A DNA stretch of 35,245 bases. Source: Chryseobacterium gleum. GTDB lineage: Bacteria; Bacteroidota; Bacteroidia; Flavobacteriales_D; Crocinitomicaceae. Where the stretch lies: assembly GCA_945882095.1 (NCBI GenBank), contig CAMCWF010000023.1:1-35245 (forward strand), given 5' to 3'. A program made the position numbers and the translations under genes. The notes beneath the pieces are model-generated. The model was not told the origin of the DNA. It saw only the letters and a program-made list of their open reading frames with translations, and ran no database searches. How positions within the stretch are numbered: the stretch's first letter is position 1; each line of letters starts with the position of its first letter. Shown piece after piece: positions 17,474 to 25,731 of the stretch.

Positions 17474-19005
17474 TCGGAATGCACCATTTCCCATGGATTT
17501 CTGGGGCGTAACATGGGTGACCATGAAAATCCTCGGATGTATTTTTCTGATGCATCAATTTTGTCCATTGGAAAGAAAATTCCGTCAGGTTTGTCGAAAT
17601 AGGTTATGCGAGAAACCTCCCCGCTGTCCAGGTACACCAATAATTCTGACGCAAACAATCGATTCATTCCCATTCTCTTTTTAACAAGCGACGTGTCATT
17701 TGCTTCTTCATCCACTGGGTAAAAGATGGTCCATGCATTGCCGTTTACTTTTACGTTGTTCAATTCACTGTTTTTGAACCTCGCTAAAATGTTTTTACCA
17801 GACAATTGGTTGTAGTAAAGGCCTTTTTCTACTTCTAAAATGGCTGTGGCATGTCCAATGACTTCTGCTTTTTCTATGAGGCTGTCTTTGGTGTAGACAT
17901 GAATTTCATCACCCTTCAACTCCCCTGAATTTGACCACAAAATGGGCGACTTCTGCAATGCGAGGGTTCCTGACATGCTCGCGTAGTTCGCGGAATCTCC
18001 TATGGCTTGAATGGATTTGGAAAAAATCTTCACCTTGTGGTTGGCGCAAAGGTTTCTTTCCGTTTTAGTTGAATCTTCAAACATGTATATGGTCTCTGCG
18101 TGGATAAACAAGGAGTCTTTGTGTCCAGTTTCAATGACCAAGGCATGACCGTTCAAGGTGGTTGCGTTCATGGTGTTTTGAGATTGAAAACGATCGCCAA
18201 AAAGTACCAAGTGTTGGTTGTTTTCATAAATGCGAACATGTCCTCGTCCCAAAAAGTCTTGATGAATTTCCTTGTAGTCAGCTGTGTCACAGTAAATTCG
18301 TCTGTATTTTTGAGCGATCTCAACATTCTTTCTCAGCTGTCCTTCCTGCTTTTCGATGTTGTAATAGCCGCGCTCACATTTAATTTGAATGCTGTCGTTT
18401 TTAATATAGGTAGGGCCGTAGAAGTATGTGGTTTGCTTTTCGTACGCAAATTGTAACGTGTCTGTGGTGATGGTCAGGTCTTCTTTGACGTATTTTACCT
18501 TTCCGCTGAAAAAATAGCTTCGTGTTGCCGGGTAGAAATAACCTACTTTACTGGTGATTTTCTCCTTGTTCAAGCTGTTTTCTATTTTTCCATAATTGCG
18601 ATAGGTGGCTTTTCCTGTTTTGGAATCGTATTCCGCTGAGTCTGAAGTAAGCTTGTATTCACTGTCTCTGACATTTACATGTCCCCACAACCTCGCAAAT
18701 CTTTGGGCACCAGAATAAAACATAGAGTCACAGTAAAGGTTTATGTCATCTTTTGTAATATGCACATTTCCAAAGGCTTTGACAATTTTTTGATTTTCTT
18801 TGTAATGTGCTGAATCGCAGAACATGGTGTTTCCTTGGTATGTGAATCCAACATTTCCCACCAGTCGATGGGTTTGGGTGTTTTTATCGAAATACATTTT
18901 TTCTGACCCTGGCAACAGTTCAAGTTTGCCTTGTGAATAAGCTACGACATTGCCTATGAAAACGTGAAGAAAAACCAATAAAAGAAAGGCAAGACTTTTC
19001 TTCAA
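17470..19005 (-). CDS. OstA-like (LptA/LptD N-domain-like) exported protein
   Basis: Exported protein of 511 aa resembling the OstA/LptA beta-jellyroll seen in lipopolysaccharide transport. The N-terminus has a signal peptide (FLLLVFLHVFIGNVVAYS). The rest consists of repeated beta-strand units of the kind FTYQGNTMFCDSAHYKENQK..., AFGNVHITKDDINLYCDSM, each with a Cys-Asp-Ser/Thr 'CDSA' core. There is no C-terminal LptD barrel, so it is not LptD itself; a periplasmic LPS bridge component is the likely role. The start appears to be the TTG at 19005, since the nearest upstream ATG (19010) is out of frame and stops after two codons. It begins 4 bases after the purA stop codon. Confidence 0.82.
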   Translation of the reverse strand: MKKSLAFLLLVFLHVFIGNVVAYSQGKLELLPGSEKMYFDKNTQTHRLVGNVGFTYQGNTMFCDSAHYKENQKIVKAFGNVHITKDDINLYCDSMFYSGAQRFARLWGHVNVRDSEYKLTSDSAEYDSKTGKATYRNYGKIENSLNKEKITSKVGYFYPATRSYFFSGKVKYVKEDLTITTDTLQFAYEKQTTYFYGPTYIKNDSIQIKCERGYYNIEKQEGQLRKNVEIAQKYRRIYCDTADYKEIHQDFLGRGHVRIYENNQHLVLFGDRFQSQNTMNATTLNGHALVIETGHKDSLFIHAETIYMFEDSTKTERNLCANHKVKIFSKSIQAIGDSANYASMSGTLALQKSPILWSNSGELKGDEIHVYTKDSLIEKAEVIGHATAILEVEKGLYYNQLSGKNILARFKNSELNNVKVNGNAWTIFYPVDEEANDTSLVKKRMGMNRLFASELLVYLDSGEVSRITYFDKPDGIFFPMDKIDASEKYIRGFSWSPMLRPRNPWEMVHSD

Positions 19006-19009
19006 AGCA

Positions 19010-20278
19010 TTATTTCATTAGCGTTTGTGCCCTGTCTGGACCGACGGAAACCATGTGAATGGGCGTCTCAAGTGCGGTTTCAAGGTAGGACACGTAGGTT
19101 TTAAGTTCTTCGGGTGAATCGTTGTAGGAAGTAAGTCCCGTAAGGTCTTTTTTCCAACCCTTAAGCGGTTTGTAGATGGGTTTTATTTCCAATTCGGCTA
19201 CATCATAAGGAAAGGCTTCGATGCGTTCTCCATCGATTTCATAGGCTTCGCAAACATTGATTTCATCGAAGATGCTTAGGACATCAGCTTTCATCATGCA
19301 AAGTTCTGTTACGCCGTTGATCATAATCGCATATTTTAATTGGACAAGGTCCAACCACCCACATCTTCTTGGTCTTCCCGTGGTAGAACCGAATTCTCTT
19401 CCTTCTACACGCATTTCTTCGCCGGTTTCGTCAAGCAATTCTGTTGGGAAGGGACCTGAACCTACGCGGGTACAATACGCTTTGAATATGCCAATGACTT
19501 TTCCAATTTTGGTAGGGGCAACACCCAAGCCTGTGCAGGTTCCAGCTGTGATTGTGTTGGATGAGGTGACATAAGGATAGGTGCCGAAATCAATGTCAAG
19601 CATGGTGCCTTGTGCACCTTCGGCAAGAATTTTTTGGTTGTTTTTAAGCGCGGCATTTAGGTAATGTTCACTTTCAATGCATGGAAGAGATTTTATAATT
19701 TCAAGTTTATCAAACCATTCTTTCTCCAATTCTTCAATGTTGAATTCGAAGTCTGCATAATGGGAAAGGATTCCCAAATGTTTTTCTTTTAAGTCATCGT
19801 ACTTAGCACGGAAATTAGGTAAGAAAACATCCCCAATGCGGAGGCCATTTCTTCCGGTTTTATCCATGTAGGTTGGGCCTATCCCTTTCAAGGTTGAACC
19901 GATTTTTTTCAATCCTTTGGCATGTTCGGATGCGGCATCCAACAAACGGTGTGTAGGTAAAATTAAATGTGCTTTTTTGGAAATGATTAAACGCTGGTTG
20001 AGTTCAATGTTGAAAGGCGCTAATTTTTCCAATTCTATGGCAAATACGATGGGGTCTATGACTACACCGTTACCGATTACGTTGACAACGTCTTTTCTAA
20101 AAATACCTGACGGAATCGTGTGTAAAACGTGTTTTACACCTTCGAATTCTAAGGTGTGACCCGCATTTGGTCCGCCTTGAAACCTTGCAATGATTTGATA
20201 GTTAGGTGTTAAAACGTCCACCACTTTCCCTTTTCCTTCGTCGCCCCACTGAAGGCCCAATAAAACATCTACTTTCAT
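19010..20278 (-). CDS. purA: Adenylosuccinate synthetase
   Basis: GTP-dependent enzyme joining IMP and aspartate, the first committed step to AMP. The 422-aa protein begins with the P-loop LGLQWGDEGKGK (catalytic Asp13) and contains RFQGGPNAGHT (catalytic His), GIGPTYMDK, GTYPYVTSSNT, and the GTP/IMP loop TTGRPRRCGW. It is the third gene of the fur-STAS-purA-ostA unit; only 2 bases separate it from the STAS gene and 4 from the OstA-like gene. Confidence 0.97.
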   Translation of the reverse strand: MKVDVLLGLQWGDEGKGKVVDVLTPNYQIIARFQGGPNAGHTLEFEGVKHVLHTIPSGIFRKDVVNVIGNGVVIDPIVFAIELEKLAPFNIELNQRLIISKKAHLILPTHRLLDAASEHAKGLKKIGSTLKGIGPTYMDKTGRNGLRIGDVFLPNFRAKYDDLKEKHLGILSHYADFEFNIEELEKEWFDKLEIIKSLPCIESEHYLNAALKNNQKILAEGAQGTMLDIDFGTYPYVTSSNTITAGTCTGLGVAPTKIGKVIGIFKAYCTRVGSGPFPTELLDETGEEMRVEGREFGSTTGRPRRCGWLDLVQLKYAIMINGVTELCMMKADVLSIFDEINVCEAYEIDGERIEAFPYDVAELEIKPIYKPLKGWKKDLTGLTSYNDSPEELKTYVSYLETALETPIHMVSVGPDRAQTLMK

Positions 20279-20280
20279 TC

Positions 20281-20613
20281 TTATTTTTTAAAATGTGCGT
20301 TGGCCTCCTCTTGGCTGTTGTAAATCGCAAACACTTCGTGCATTTTCGTAATGTCAAACAGTTTGCGAAGGCTAGCGTTTAAATTGCAAATAACGGTGTC
20401 GCCACCGTTTACCCTGGAACGGGTGAGGATGCGTACCAAAAAGGCAATTCCACTTGAATTAACATGAGATAATTCTTTAAGATCCAATACGATAGACCAA
20501 TTTTTTAACTTTTCAATTTCAACGGTAACTGCTTTTAAATCTGCATCGGAAAGTAATTTTCCATCCAATGAGATACAGGTAGTCTCACCGTTTGTAATAA
20601 AATAATCAATCAT
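20281..20613 (-). CDS. STAS-domain protein (anti-sigma factor antagonist-like)
   Basis: A 110-aa single STAS domain of the SpoIIAA/RsbV type. The phosphorylation-site region reads [16 protein letters not shown], matching the D/N-S-S-G pattern in which the first Ser is phosphorylated by partner kinases. The frame is open to 20670, but that part overlaps fur by more than 60 bases; the ATG at 20613 gives a normal STAS N-terminus ([20 protein letters not shown]) and overlaps the fur stop by eight bases. No anti-sigma kinase or PP2C phosphatase is present in the window, so its partner is elsewhere. Confidence 0.85.
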   Translation of the reverse strand: MIDYFITNGETTCISLDGKLLSDADLKAVTVEIEKLKNWSIVLDLKELSHVNSSGIAFLVRILTRSRVNGGDTVICNLNASLRKLFDITKMHEVFAIYNSQEEANAHFKK

Positions 20614-21043
20614 TTTTCTTTGTTTTAATGCCATAGAAATAGAGTGAATGGTGCTGAACTTCAACCTCAAACAATTCTTCTATGGTCGATTTAATTTGCT
20701 GAATGCGAGGATCACAAAATTCAATGACTTCCCCCGTATCCGTTAAGACAATGTGGTCGTGCTGTTTGGAGCCATGTGATTTCTCATATTGCGCCATATT
20801 TTTACCAAATTGATGTTTGCGTACTAAGTTGCAGGCTAAAAGCAATTCGATGGTGTTGTACAATGTCGCCCGCGATACCCGGTAATTCTCAGCCTTCATC
20901 TTGAAATACAAAGTGTCTATGTCAAAATGACCAACATAACTGTATATTTCAGCCAATATCGCATACCTCTCAGGTGTTTTCCGATGCCCATTTTGCTCTA
21001 AATATGCCGAGAAAATATTTTTTACTTTGTCCTGTAATTCCAA
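20606..21043 (-). CDS. fur: Fur-family transcriptional regulator
   Basis: Ferric-uptake-regulator family repressor, 145 aa. The winged helix is clear ([14 protein letters not shown] and the recognition helix [19 protein letters not shown]), as is the metal-sensing [25 protein letters not shown] region. The usual CxxC of the structural zinc site is replaced by LTDT ([10 protein letters not shown]), and the C-terminal CxxC is also absent; only the C of EFCDP remains. Whether it senses iron, zinc or peroxide cannot be told. No ATG exists between the promoter and the start of homology, so translation must begin at the TTG at 21043, about 15 bases after the predicted transcription start. It heads the fur-STAS-purA-ostA operon. 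Confidence 0.9.
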   Translation of the reverse strand: MELQDKVKNIFSAYLEQNGHRKTPERYAILAEIYSYVGHFDIDTLYFKMKAENYRVSRATLYNTIELLLACNLVRKHQFGKNMAQYEKSHGSKQHDHIVLTDTGEVIEFCDPRIQQIKSTIEELFEVEVQHHSLYFYGIKTKKND

Positions 21044-21064
21044 TGCAGATAGCGTTTCAACTTA

Positions 21065-21093
21065 CAAATTTAATCTTTTATTGATTGCGCAAA
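21065..21093 (-). promoter_or_regulatory. fur operon promoter, Bacteroidota consensus
   Basis: On the minus strand, TTTG (21093-21090), exactly 17 bases, then TAAATTTG (21072-21065) match the Bacteroidota TTTG-N17-TAnnTTTG promoter perfectly. The expected transcription start is near 21058, about 15 bases before the TTG start of fur, which supports that start codon. No obvious Fur-box palindrome is visible next to it. Confidence 0.65.
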
Positions 21094-21173
21094 CATTTGT
21101 ATTGCATCTAATAAAGAAACGTTTTGAACACTTTTTCAACGGTTTTATTTTATAAATCTGCTTAAATTTGTAC

Positions 21174-21920
21174 ATGCTTAATCAAAAGAAAATTTGTGTA
21201 GTGCTTCCTGCCTACAACGCATCTGAAACCTTGGAAATGACTTACCGCGAAATCCCCTTTGACATCGTTGACATGGTGGTATTGGTGGACGATGCAAGTA
21301 GGGATGACACAGCAGAGGTAGGGCGTAAGCTTGGCATTTCAAATGTCATTCGACATGAAAAAAACCGTGGGTACGGAGGGAATCAAAAATCGTGTTACAA
21401 CAAGGCTTTAGAATTAGGGGCAGACATCATTGTTATGCTTCATCCCGATTATCAATATACGCCAAAACTCATTCATGCAATGGTATCAGTAATTGCTTAT
21501 GAGGTTTACCCGGTGACCATGGGGTCGAGGATTTTAGGTCGTGGCGCCATAAAAGGGGGAATGCCCATCTATAAATACATCGCCAATCGTTTGTTGACCT
21601 TAGGACAAAACATTTTAATGGGTCAGAAATTATCGGAATACCACTCGGGATATCGCGCTTTTTCAAAAGAAATTTTCGAGAAAATAAACATTGAGTTGAA
21701 TTCGGATGATTTCGTCTTCGATAACCAAATGCTCGCACAAATCTTTTATGCGGGTTACGAAATTGGTGAAGTTACCTGTCCCACAAAATACTTCGATGAG
21801 GCCTCATCCATTAATTTCTCCCGTTCCGTTAAGTACGGTTTGGGTGTCGTAGGGGTGAGCATCGGGTACCGTTTCGCAAAATGGGGGTTGTTTACCCCTT
21901 CAATTTATAAATCAAAGTAA
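21174..21920 (+). CDS. Family 2 glycosyltransferase (DPM1-like)
   Basis: GT-A fold glycosyltransferase of family GT2, 248 aa, related to dolichyl/polyprenyl-phosphate sugar synthases. Motifs: VVLPAYNASETL, the nucleotide-sugar loop VLVDDASRDDTAEV, NRGYGGNQKSC, the acceptor-side HPDYQY that replaces the common DxD, and SGYRAFSKEI. There is no long C-terminal membrane anchor. The ATG at 21174 is used; a TAAATTTG box ends only three bases upstream at 21170, so it may be nearly leaderless or transcribed from further upstream. EttA follows after three bases. The sugar and acceptor are unknown. Confidence 0.88.
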   Translation: MLNQKKICVVLPAYNASETLEMTYREIPFDIVDMVVLVDDASRDDTAEVGRKLGISNVIRHEKNRGYGGNQKSCYNKALELGADIIVMLHPDYQYTPKLIHAMVSVIAYEVYPVTMGSRILGRGAIKGGMPIYKYIANRLLTLGQNILMGQKLSEYHSGYRAFSKEIFEKINIELNSDDFVFDNQMLAQIFYAGYEIGEVTCPTKYFDEASSINFSRSVKYGLGVVGVSIGYRFAKWGLFTPSIYKSK

Positions 21921-21923
21921 GCT

Positions 21924-23606
21924 ATGTCTGATGATAAAAAAGTGATATTCTCCATGGTGGGAGTGTCTAAGTCAACGCCGCAAGGAAAACAAATCATTAA
22001 AAACATTTACCTGTCCTTCTTTTATGGTGCGAAAATCGGCATCATCGGACTCAACGGTGCAGGAAAGTCAACCGTGATGAAAATCATAGCGGGACTGGAT
22101 AAATCATTTCAAGGAGAAGTGGTGTTTGCTTCAGGGTATTCCGTAGGATATTTAGCCCAGGAACCCGACCTCGACTTGGATAAAACCGTTAAAGAAATCG
22201 TCTTGGAAGGCGCAAAGGAAATTGTAGATGTGCTCAAAGAATACGAGGACATTAACAATTCATTTATGGATGAGGAAGTAATGAATGATCCTGATAAAAT
22301 GGATAAGCTCATTGCGCGTCAAGGGGAGGTTCAGGATAAAATTGATGCCCTTGATGCTTGGGAATTAGACAATAAAATTGAGCGCGCCATGGATGCTTTG
22401 CGCTGTCCACCAGACGACCAGAAAATCGGTACCCTTTCCGGTGGTGAAAAACGCAGGGTTGCCTTGTGTCGTTTATTGCTTCAAAATCCCGATGTATTGC
22501 TGTTGGATGAGCCTACCAACCACTTGGATGCGGAATCCATCGATTGGTTAGAACAACACCTTCAACAATATGCAGGTACTGTGATCGCCGTAACCCACGA
22601 CCGTTATTTCTTGGATAATGTAGCTGGTTGGATTCTAGAACTAGACCGCGGAGAAGGAATTCCTTGGAAAGGAAACTATACTTCTTGGTTGGAACAGAAA
22701 TCCAAAAGATTGAAGGAAGAAGAAAAAACCGAATCCAAACGTCAAAAAGTACTTACACGCGAACTTGAATGGGTAAGAATGAATCCCAAGGCACGTCAGG
22801 CGAAATCAAAAGCACGTCTCCAAAACTATGAGAAGATGCTCTCCGAGGACGCAAGAGAAAAGGATGCGGTACTTGAAATTCCCATTCCCAACGGACCTCG
22901 TTTGGGGAACAATGTCATCGATGCCATGCATGTCGGAAAGTCCTTCGGTGATAAATTGCTCTACGATGATTTGAATTTTTCCTTGCCTCCTGCGGGTATC
23001 GTTGGAATCATCGGTCCAAATGGTGCTGGAAAAACCACCATCTTTAAAATGATCATGGAAGAATTGAATCCAGATAAAGGAACGTTTCAAGTCGGAGAAA
23101 CTGTGAAATTGGGTTACGTAGACCAAAACCATAAATCCTTAGACCCCAATAAATCCATCTTTGATGTGGTTTCTAATGGCCTAGAATTCCTGGAAATTGG
23201 AAACCAAAAAATAAATTCACGCGCCTATTTATCGAAATTTAACTTTAATGGCTCTGATCAAAATAAAAAAGTAGGTGTACTTTCCGGGGGAGAACGAAAC
23301 CGCTTGCACCTTGCCATGACTTTAATGATTGAAGCAAACGTACTTTTACTCGATGAGCCTACCAATGACATCGATGTAAACACCTTGCGTGCCCTCGAAG
23401 AAGGCATTCAGAATTTTGCGGGTTGTGCCGTTGTGATTTCCCACGACCGGTGGTTCTTGGATCGCATTTGTACCCATATTCTTGCGTTTGAAGGCGATTC
23501 GGTTGCCTATTGGTTTGAAGGGTCGTATTCAGAATATGAGGAGAACAAGAAAAAACGCCTCGGATACGATGGGCCTAAGAGAATTAAATACAGAAAATTG
23601 GTGTAA
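21924..23606 (+). CDS. ettA: Energy-dependent translational throttle protein EttA (ABC-F)
   Basis: Soluble ABC-F ATPase with two ATP-binding domains that acts on the ribosomal E site. The 560-aa protein has Walker A GLNGAGKST, signature LSGGEKRR and Walker B LLLDEPTNHLD in the first half. A charged linker follows with the EttA-typical arm and WVRMNPKARQAKSKARL. The second half has GPNGAGKTT, LSGGERNR and LLLDEPTNDID. The overall length, linker and start (VIFSMVGVSKS) match EttA better than Uup or YbiT. It follows the glycosyltransferase by three bases and ends in a hairpin shared with the convergent sulfotransferase gene. Confidence 0.95.
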   Translation: MSDDKKVIFSMVGVSKSTPQGKQIIKNIYLSFFYGAKIGIIGLNGAGKSTVMKIIAGLDKSFQGEVVFASGYSVGYLAQEPDLDLDKTVKEIVLEGAKEIVDVLKEYEDINNSFMDEEVMNDPDKMDKLIARQGEVQDKIDALDAWELDNKIERAMDALRCPPDDQKIGTLSGGEKRRVALCRLLLQNPDVLLLDEPTNHLDAESIDWLEQHLQQYAGTVIAVTHDRYFLDNVAGWILELDRGEGIPWKGNYTSWLEQKSKRLKEEEKTESKRQKVLTRELEWVRMNPKARQAKSKARLQNYEKMLSEDAREKDAVLEIPIPNGPRLGNNVIDAMHVGKSFGDKLLYDDLNFSLPPAGIVGIIGPNGAGKTTIFKMIMEELNPDKGTFQVGETVKLGYVDQNHKSLDPNKSIFDVVSNGLEFLEIGNQKINSRAYLSKFNFNGSDQNKKVGVLSGGERNRLHLAMTLMIEANVLLLDEPTNDIDVNTLRALEEGIQNFAGCAVVISHDRWFLDRICTHILAFEGDSVAYWFEGSYSEYEENKKKRLGYDGPKRIKYRKLV

Positions 23607-23630
23607 AGTAATCTTGGATTGGGTTTACAC
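23601..23630. terminator. Hairpin spanning both convergent stop codons
   Basis: Perfect 7-bp arms GTGTAAA (23601-23607) and TTTACAC (23624-23630), with a nested AATC-TTG-GATT hairpin inside. It covers the TAA of ettA (23604-23606) and the TAA of the opposing sulfotransferase gene (23625-23627). There is no T-run, so it may be a weak bidirectional terminator or 3'-end stabiliser; this is inference from structure only. Confidence 0.4.
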
Positions 23631-24683
23631 CGTATTTCCTTTTCGCATCTTTCGCAAAGCCAATTTCATTTGCAAGGGAAGCATTCGATAGCTTTTCCAA
23701 AGCCGTGGACGAAAGAGAACGGCCAACCATCGATAGAATTTCCATTTTAGCGTTAGCGCGATCGAAAATCGTTCGGTATTGTTTTCCTGAAAATATCCCA
23801 ATGCCGTTCGAATCGCGTGTGTTTTTATGCGTACCAAATTGTGAATCTCGTTAGGCAGCGATTGCTTTCCCTGTTCCAGTTTGCGCTTGTCTATGTCCCC
23901 TAAAAGTCCACTGTGGAAATTTTTGATGTTTTCTATAAACGTGCTGCTCAACATTGCTCTTCTGTGTTCGATTAACTTTTGAAAGCTGCCCGCATGTTGG
24001 TTTTGTGCTTCAACGTAGTTCAACCCGAAGTAAGCGTTGATGGTCTTCAAGGTCTCCGTTGGGTTGTTGAGCAAATCCTCAAAATGAACGATTGTAAACC
24101 TGTCTTTGGGAAAGGTTAAACACGTTTTGTATGTCATTTCCCAAATGTTGGCCAGGTAAAAAGGATGTTGAAAAAAATCAATTGACCTTCCTTGTTTGGC
24201 GACAATGTTTGTCGTTACATCGCGCGTCCACACAATGAATTTGGCATTTGGGAACAGTTGGAAAAGTTCTTTTTGATGGAAGACATATTTCATTTGCTTG
24301 TCAAGAATGATTTTAATTTCCGACTTGGGTTTTACCTCCCCAGCGTAAAAATGTAAATAAGACAGTTTTATCAGCCTATCGTAAGTCAGAAATGAGCGGT
24401 GTTCAAGCAAAGAAGCGAAAAAGATGGATTTGTCCTCATAAAACAAGTGGACATTTCTTTCAAAAAGCGCAAAAAAGGCATCGGCAAAGTGTATGACCTC
24501 CGCTTCGGTCCAATGGGTTTTGTGTTGGTATTTTTTTCGGAAATAAAGCGCAAAAGGTTCTTCTGAGGGTACAATCAGTTCTGGATGCATATTCAGCATG
24601 TTCGTCAACAAGGAGCTTCCTGTACGTTCGGTACAGAGGATAAAATGCACCTGAATCTCGTCAAGCTGTTCTGGTGTCCACAT
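23625..24683 (-). CDS. Sulfotransferase family protein (second of pair)
   Basis: Predicted PAPS-dependent sulfotransferase of the Sulfotransfer_3-like group, 352 aa. The 5'-phosphosulfate-binding P-loop reads CTERTGSSLLTNML (from residue 17), and the 3'-phosphate site reads KFIVWTRDVTTNIVAKQG. The C-terminal ~60 residues are basic and hydrophobic, possibly membrane-associated. The frame is open to a TTG at 24713, but the ATG at 24683 gives the normal distance to the P-loop. It overlaps the upstream sulfotransferase by 23 bases, so the pair is co-translated. The two proteins differ strongly in sequence, so they probably sulfate different acceptors; none can be named from sequence. Confidence 0.82.
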   Translation of the reverse strand: MWTPEQLDEIQVHFILCTERTGSSLLTNMLNMHPELIVPSEEPFALYFRKKYQHKTHWTEAEVIHFADAFFALFERNVHLFYEDKSIFFASLLEHRSFLTYDRLIKLSYLHFYAGEVKPKSEIKIILDKQMKYVFHQKELFQLFPNAKFIVWTRDVTTNIVAKQGRSIDFFQHPFYLANIWEMTYKTCLTFPKDRFTIVHFEDLLNNPTETLKTINAYFGLNYVEAQNQHAGSFQKLIEHRRAMLSSTFIENIKNFHSGLLGDIDKRKLEQGKQSLPNEIHNLVRIKTHAIRTALGYFQENNTERFSIALTLKWKFYRWLAVLFRPRLWKSYRMLPLQMKLALRKMRKGNTV

Positions 24684-25731
24684 TTTTTTTACGCTTTTGG
24701 TCGATCTTGGCAACCCAATTTACAAAATAGTTCACTTTAAGGTGGATGGGAAGTCGGTTGAAGATTCCATCTTTAATGAGCAAGGCAAACACATAGCCTT
24801 TCGCAAAAAATGCAATGCAGTGAATCGAACTCCATTGCATTGGTTTCCAATGCGTTGTGGGTTCATACCCGTGAAATTTCCCGTGTTTCCCACAAATTAC
24901 TTCGGCGATTCTAATTTGATGTTCATTCAGTCCATTTTTCCATTTGTCAATGGTGTTGGTGTGAATCGGTTGTGCCAAATCGCCAAATCTTTTTTCCATC
25001 CGTTTCATCCCTTGGTAACTCGTTTTTACCGCCTCTTTGTAATTCCCTTGGTAGGGTAGCAGTAAATTGGGGAGGTCATAACCCGTGTCGGTTTTAAGAA
25101 AAGCAAGAATTTCCTCTATTTGATTTTGGGGTGAATGTACGAGGTCCTCGTAGCGAATCACCTGTACCTTATCTGGATGTTTTTGCTGGAAACGTTGAAT
25201 CTTTTTATGGAAATATACCCACCGTACCGCGTTAAAATACACATTGCTGCTTTTCAAGTGTACACTTTGGATGCGGGAATGGATATTGGCTCGGTAATCC
25301 CGTAACATCCAAATGAATTTAGATTCTGTGTTAAGTGCTTGTAATTCATGTAAATAAAGGGAGTGCAAAGGGTTTTTGTTCACATACACGTTGGCTTCTT
25401 TCTGAGGAGCTAGGTCGTCTATGAATGCATTGTACGAACAGCGAATAACTTCATTGAAATTTTTGGGTTTGGAAAGAAGTAAGGCATCTGAATCATAGGT
25501 AAATCCAACATAGGGTTGGAGGATGCCGAAGGCCTTGTGAAATGCATCCAATCGCTGTAAATCTTGTGGTGTAAATTCGGTTTTATTTTTCCAAGCCTGG
25601 TAAAAAAAAGGAATAAAATAATCCTCAGGCCCTGCCCAAATGTCTGGATGTGCATTCAAAAGCGATTGTAACAAAGTCGTACCTGACCTGCCAATTCCAA
25701 TGATGTGATGGTGTTGAAAGGCAGCGCTCAA
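24661..25731 (-). CDS. Sulfotransferase family protein (first of pair)
   Basis: Predicted PAPS-dependent sulfotransferase, 356 aa. The P-loop IGIGRSGTTLLQSLLNAHP begins at residue 11 and is a textbook 5'-phosphosulfate-binding loop; the 3'-phosphate motif is KFIWMLRDYRANIHSRIQS. No ATG precedes the P-loop. The start is the TTG at 25731, which overlaps the stop codon of the upstream GT-C gene (TTGA), so translation is coupled. It overlaps the next sulfotransferase gene by 23 bases. A sulfated envelope glycan or glycolipid is the likely product, by context. Confidence 0.83.
   Translation of the reverse strand: MSAAFQHHHIIGIGRSGTTLLQSLLNAHPDIWAGPEDYFIPFFYQAWKNKTEFTPQDLQRLDAFHKAFGILQPYVGFTYDSDALLLSKPKNFNEVIRCSYNAFIDDLAPQKEANVYVNKNPLHSLYLHELQALNTESKFIWMLRDYRANIHSRIQSVHLKSSNVYFNAVRWVYFHKKIQRFQQKHPDKVQVIRYEDLVHSPQNQIEEILAFLKTDTGYDLPNLLLPYQGNYKEAVKTSYQGMKRMEKRFGDLAQPIHTNTIDKWKNGLNEHQIRIAEVICGKHGKFHGYEPTTHWKPMQWSSIHCIAFFAKGYVFALLIKDGIFNRLPIHLKVNYFVNWVAKIDQKRKKNVDTRTA

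Noticed and set aside
20614..20670. Upstream extension of the STAS gene
   Set aside because: It overlaps fur heavily and adds residues not found in STAS domains; the ATG at 20613 is the normal start.
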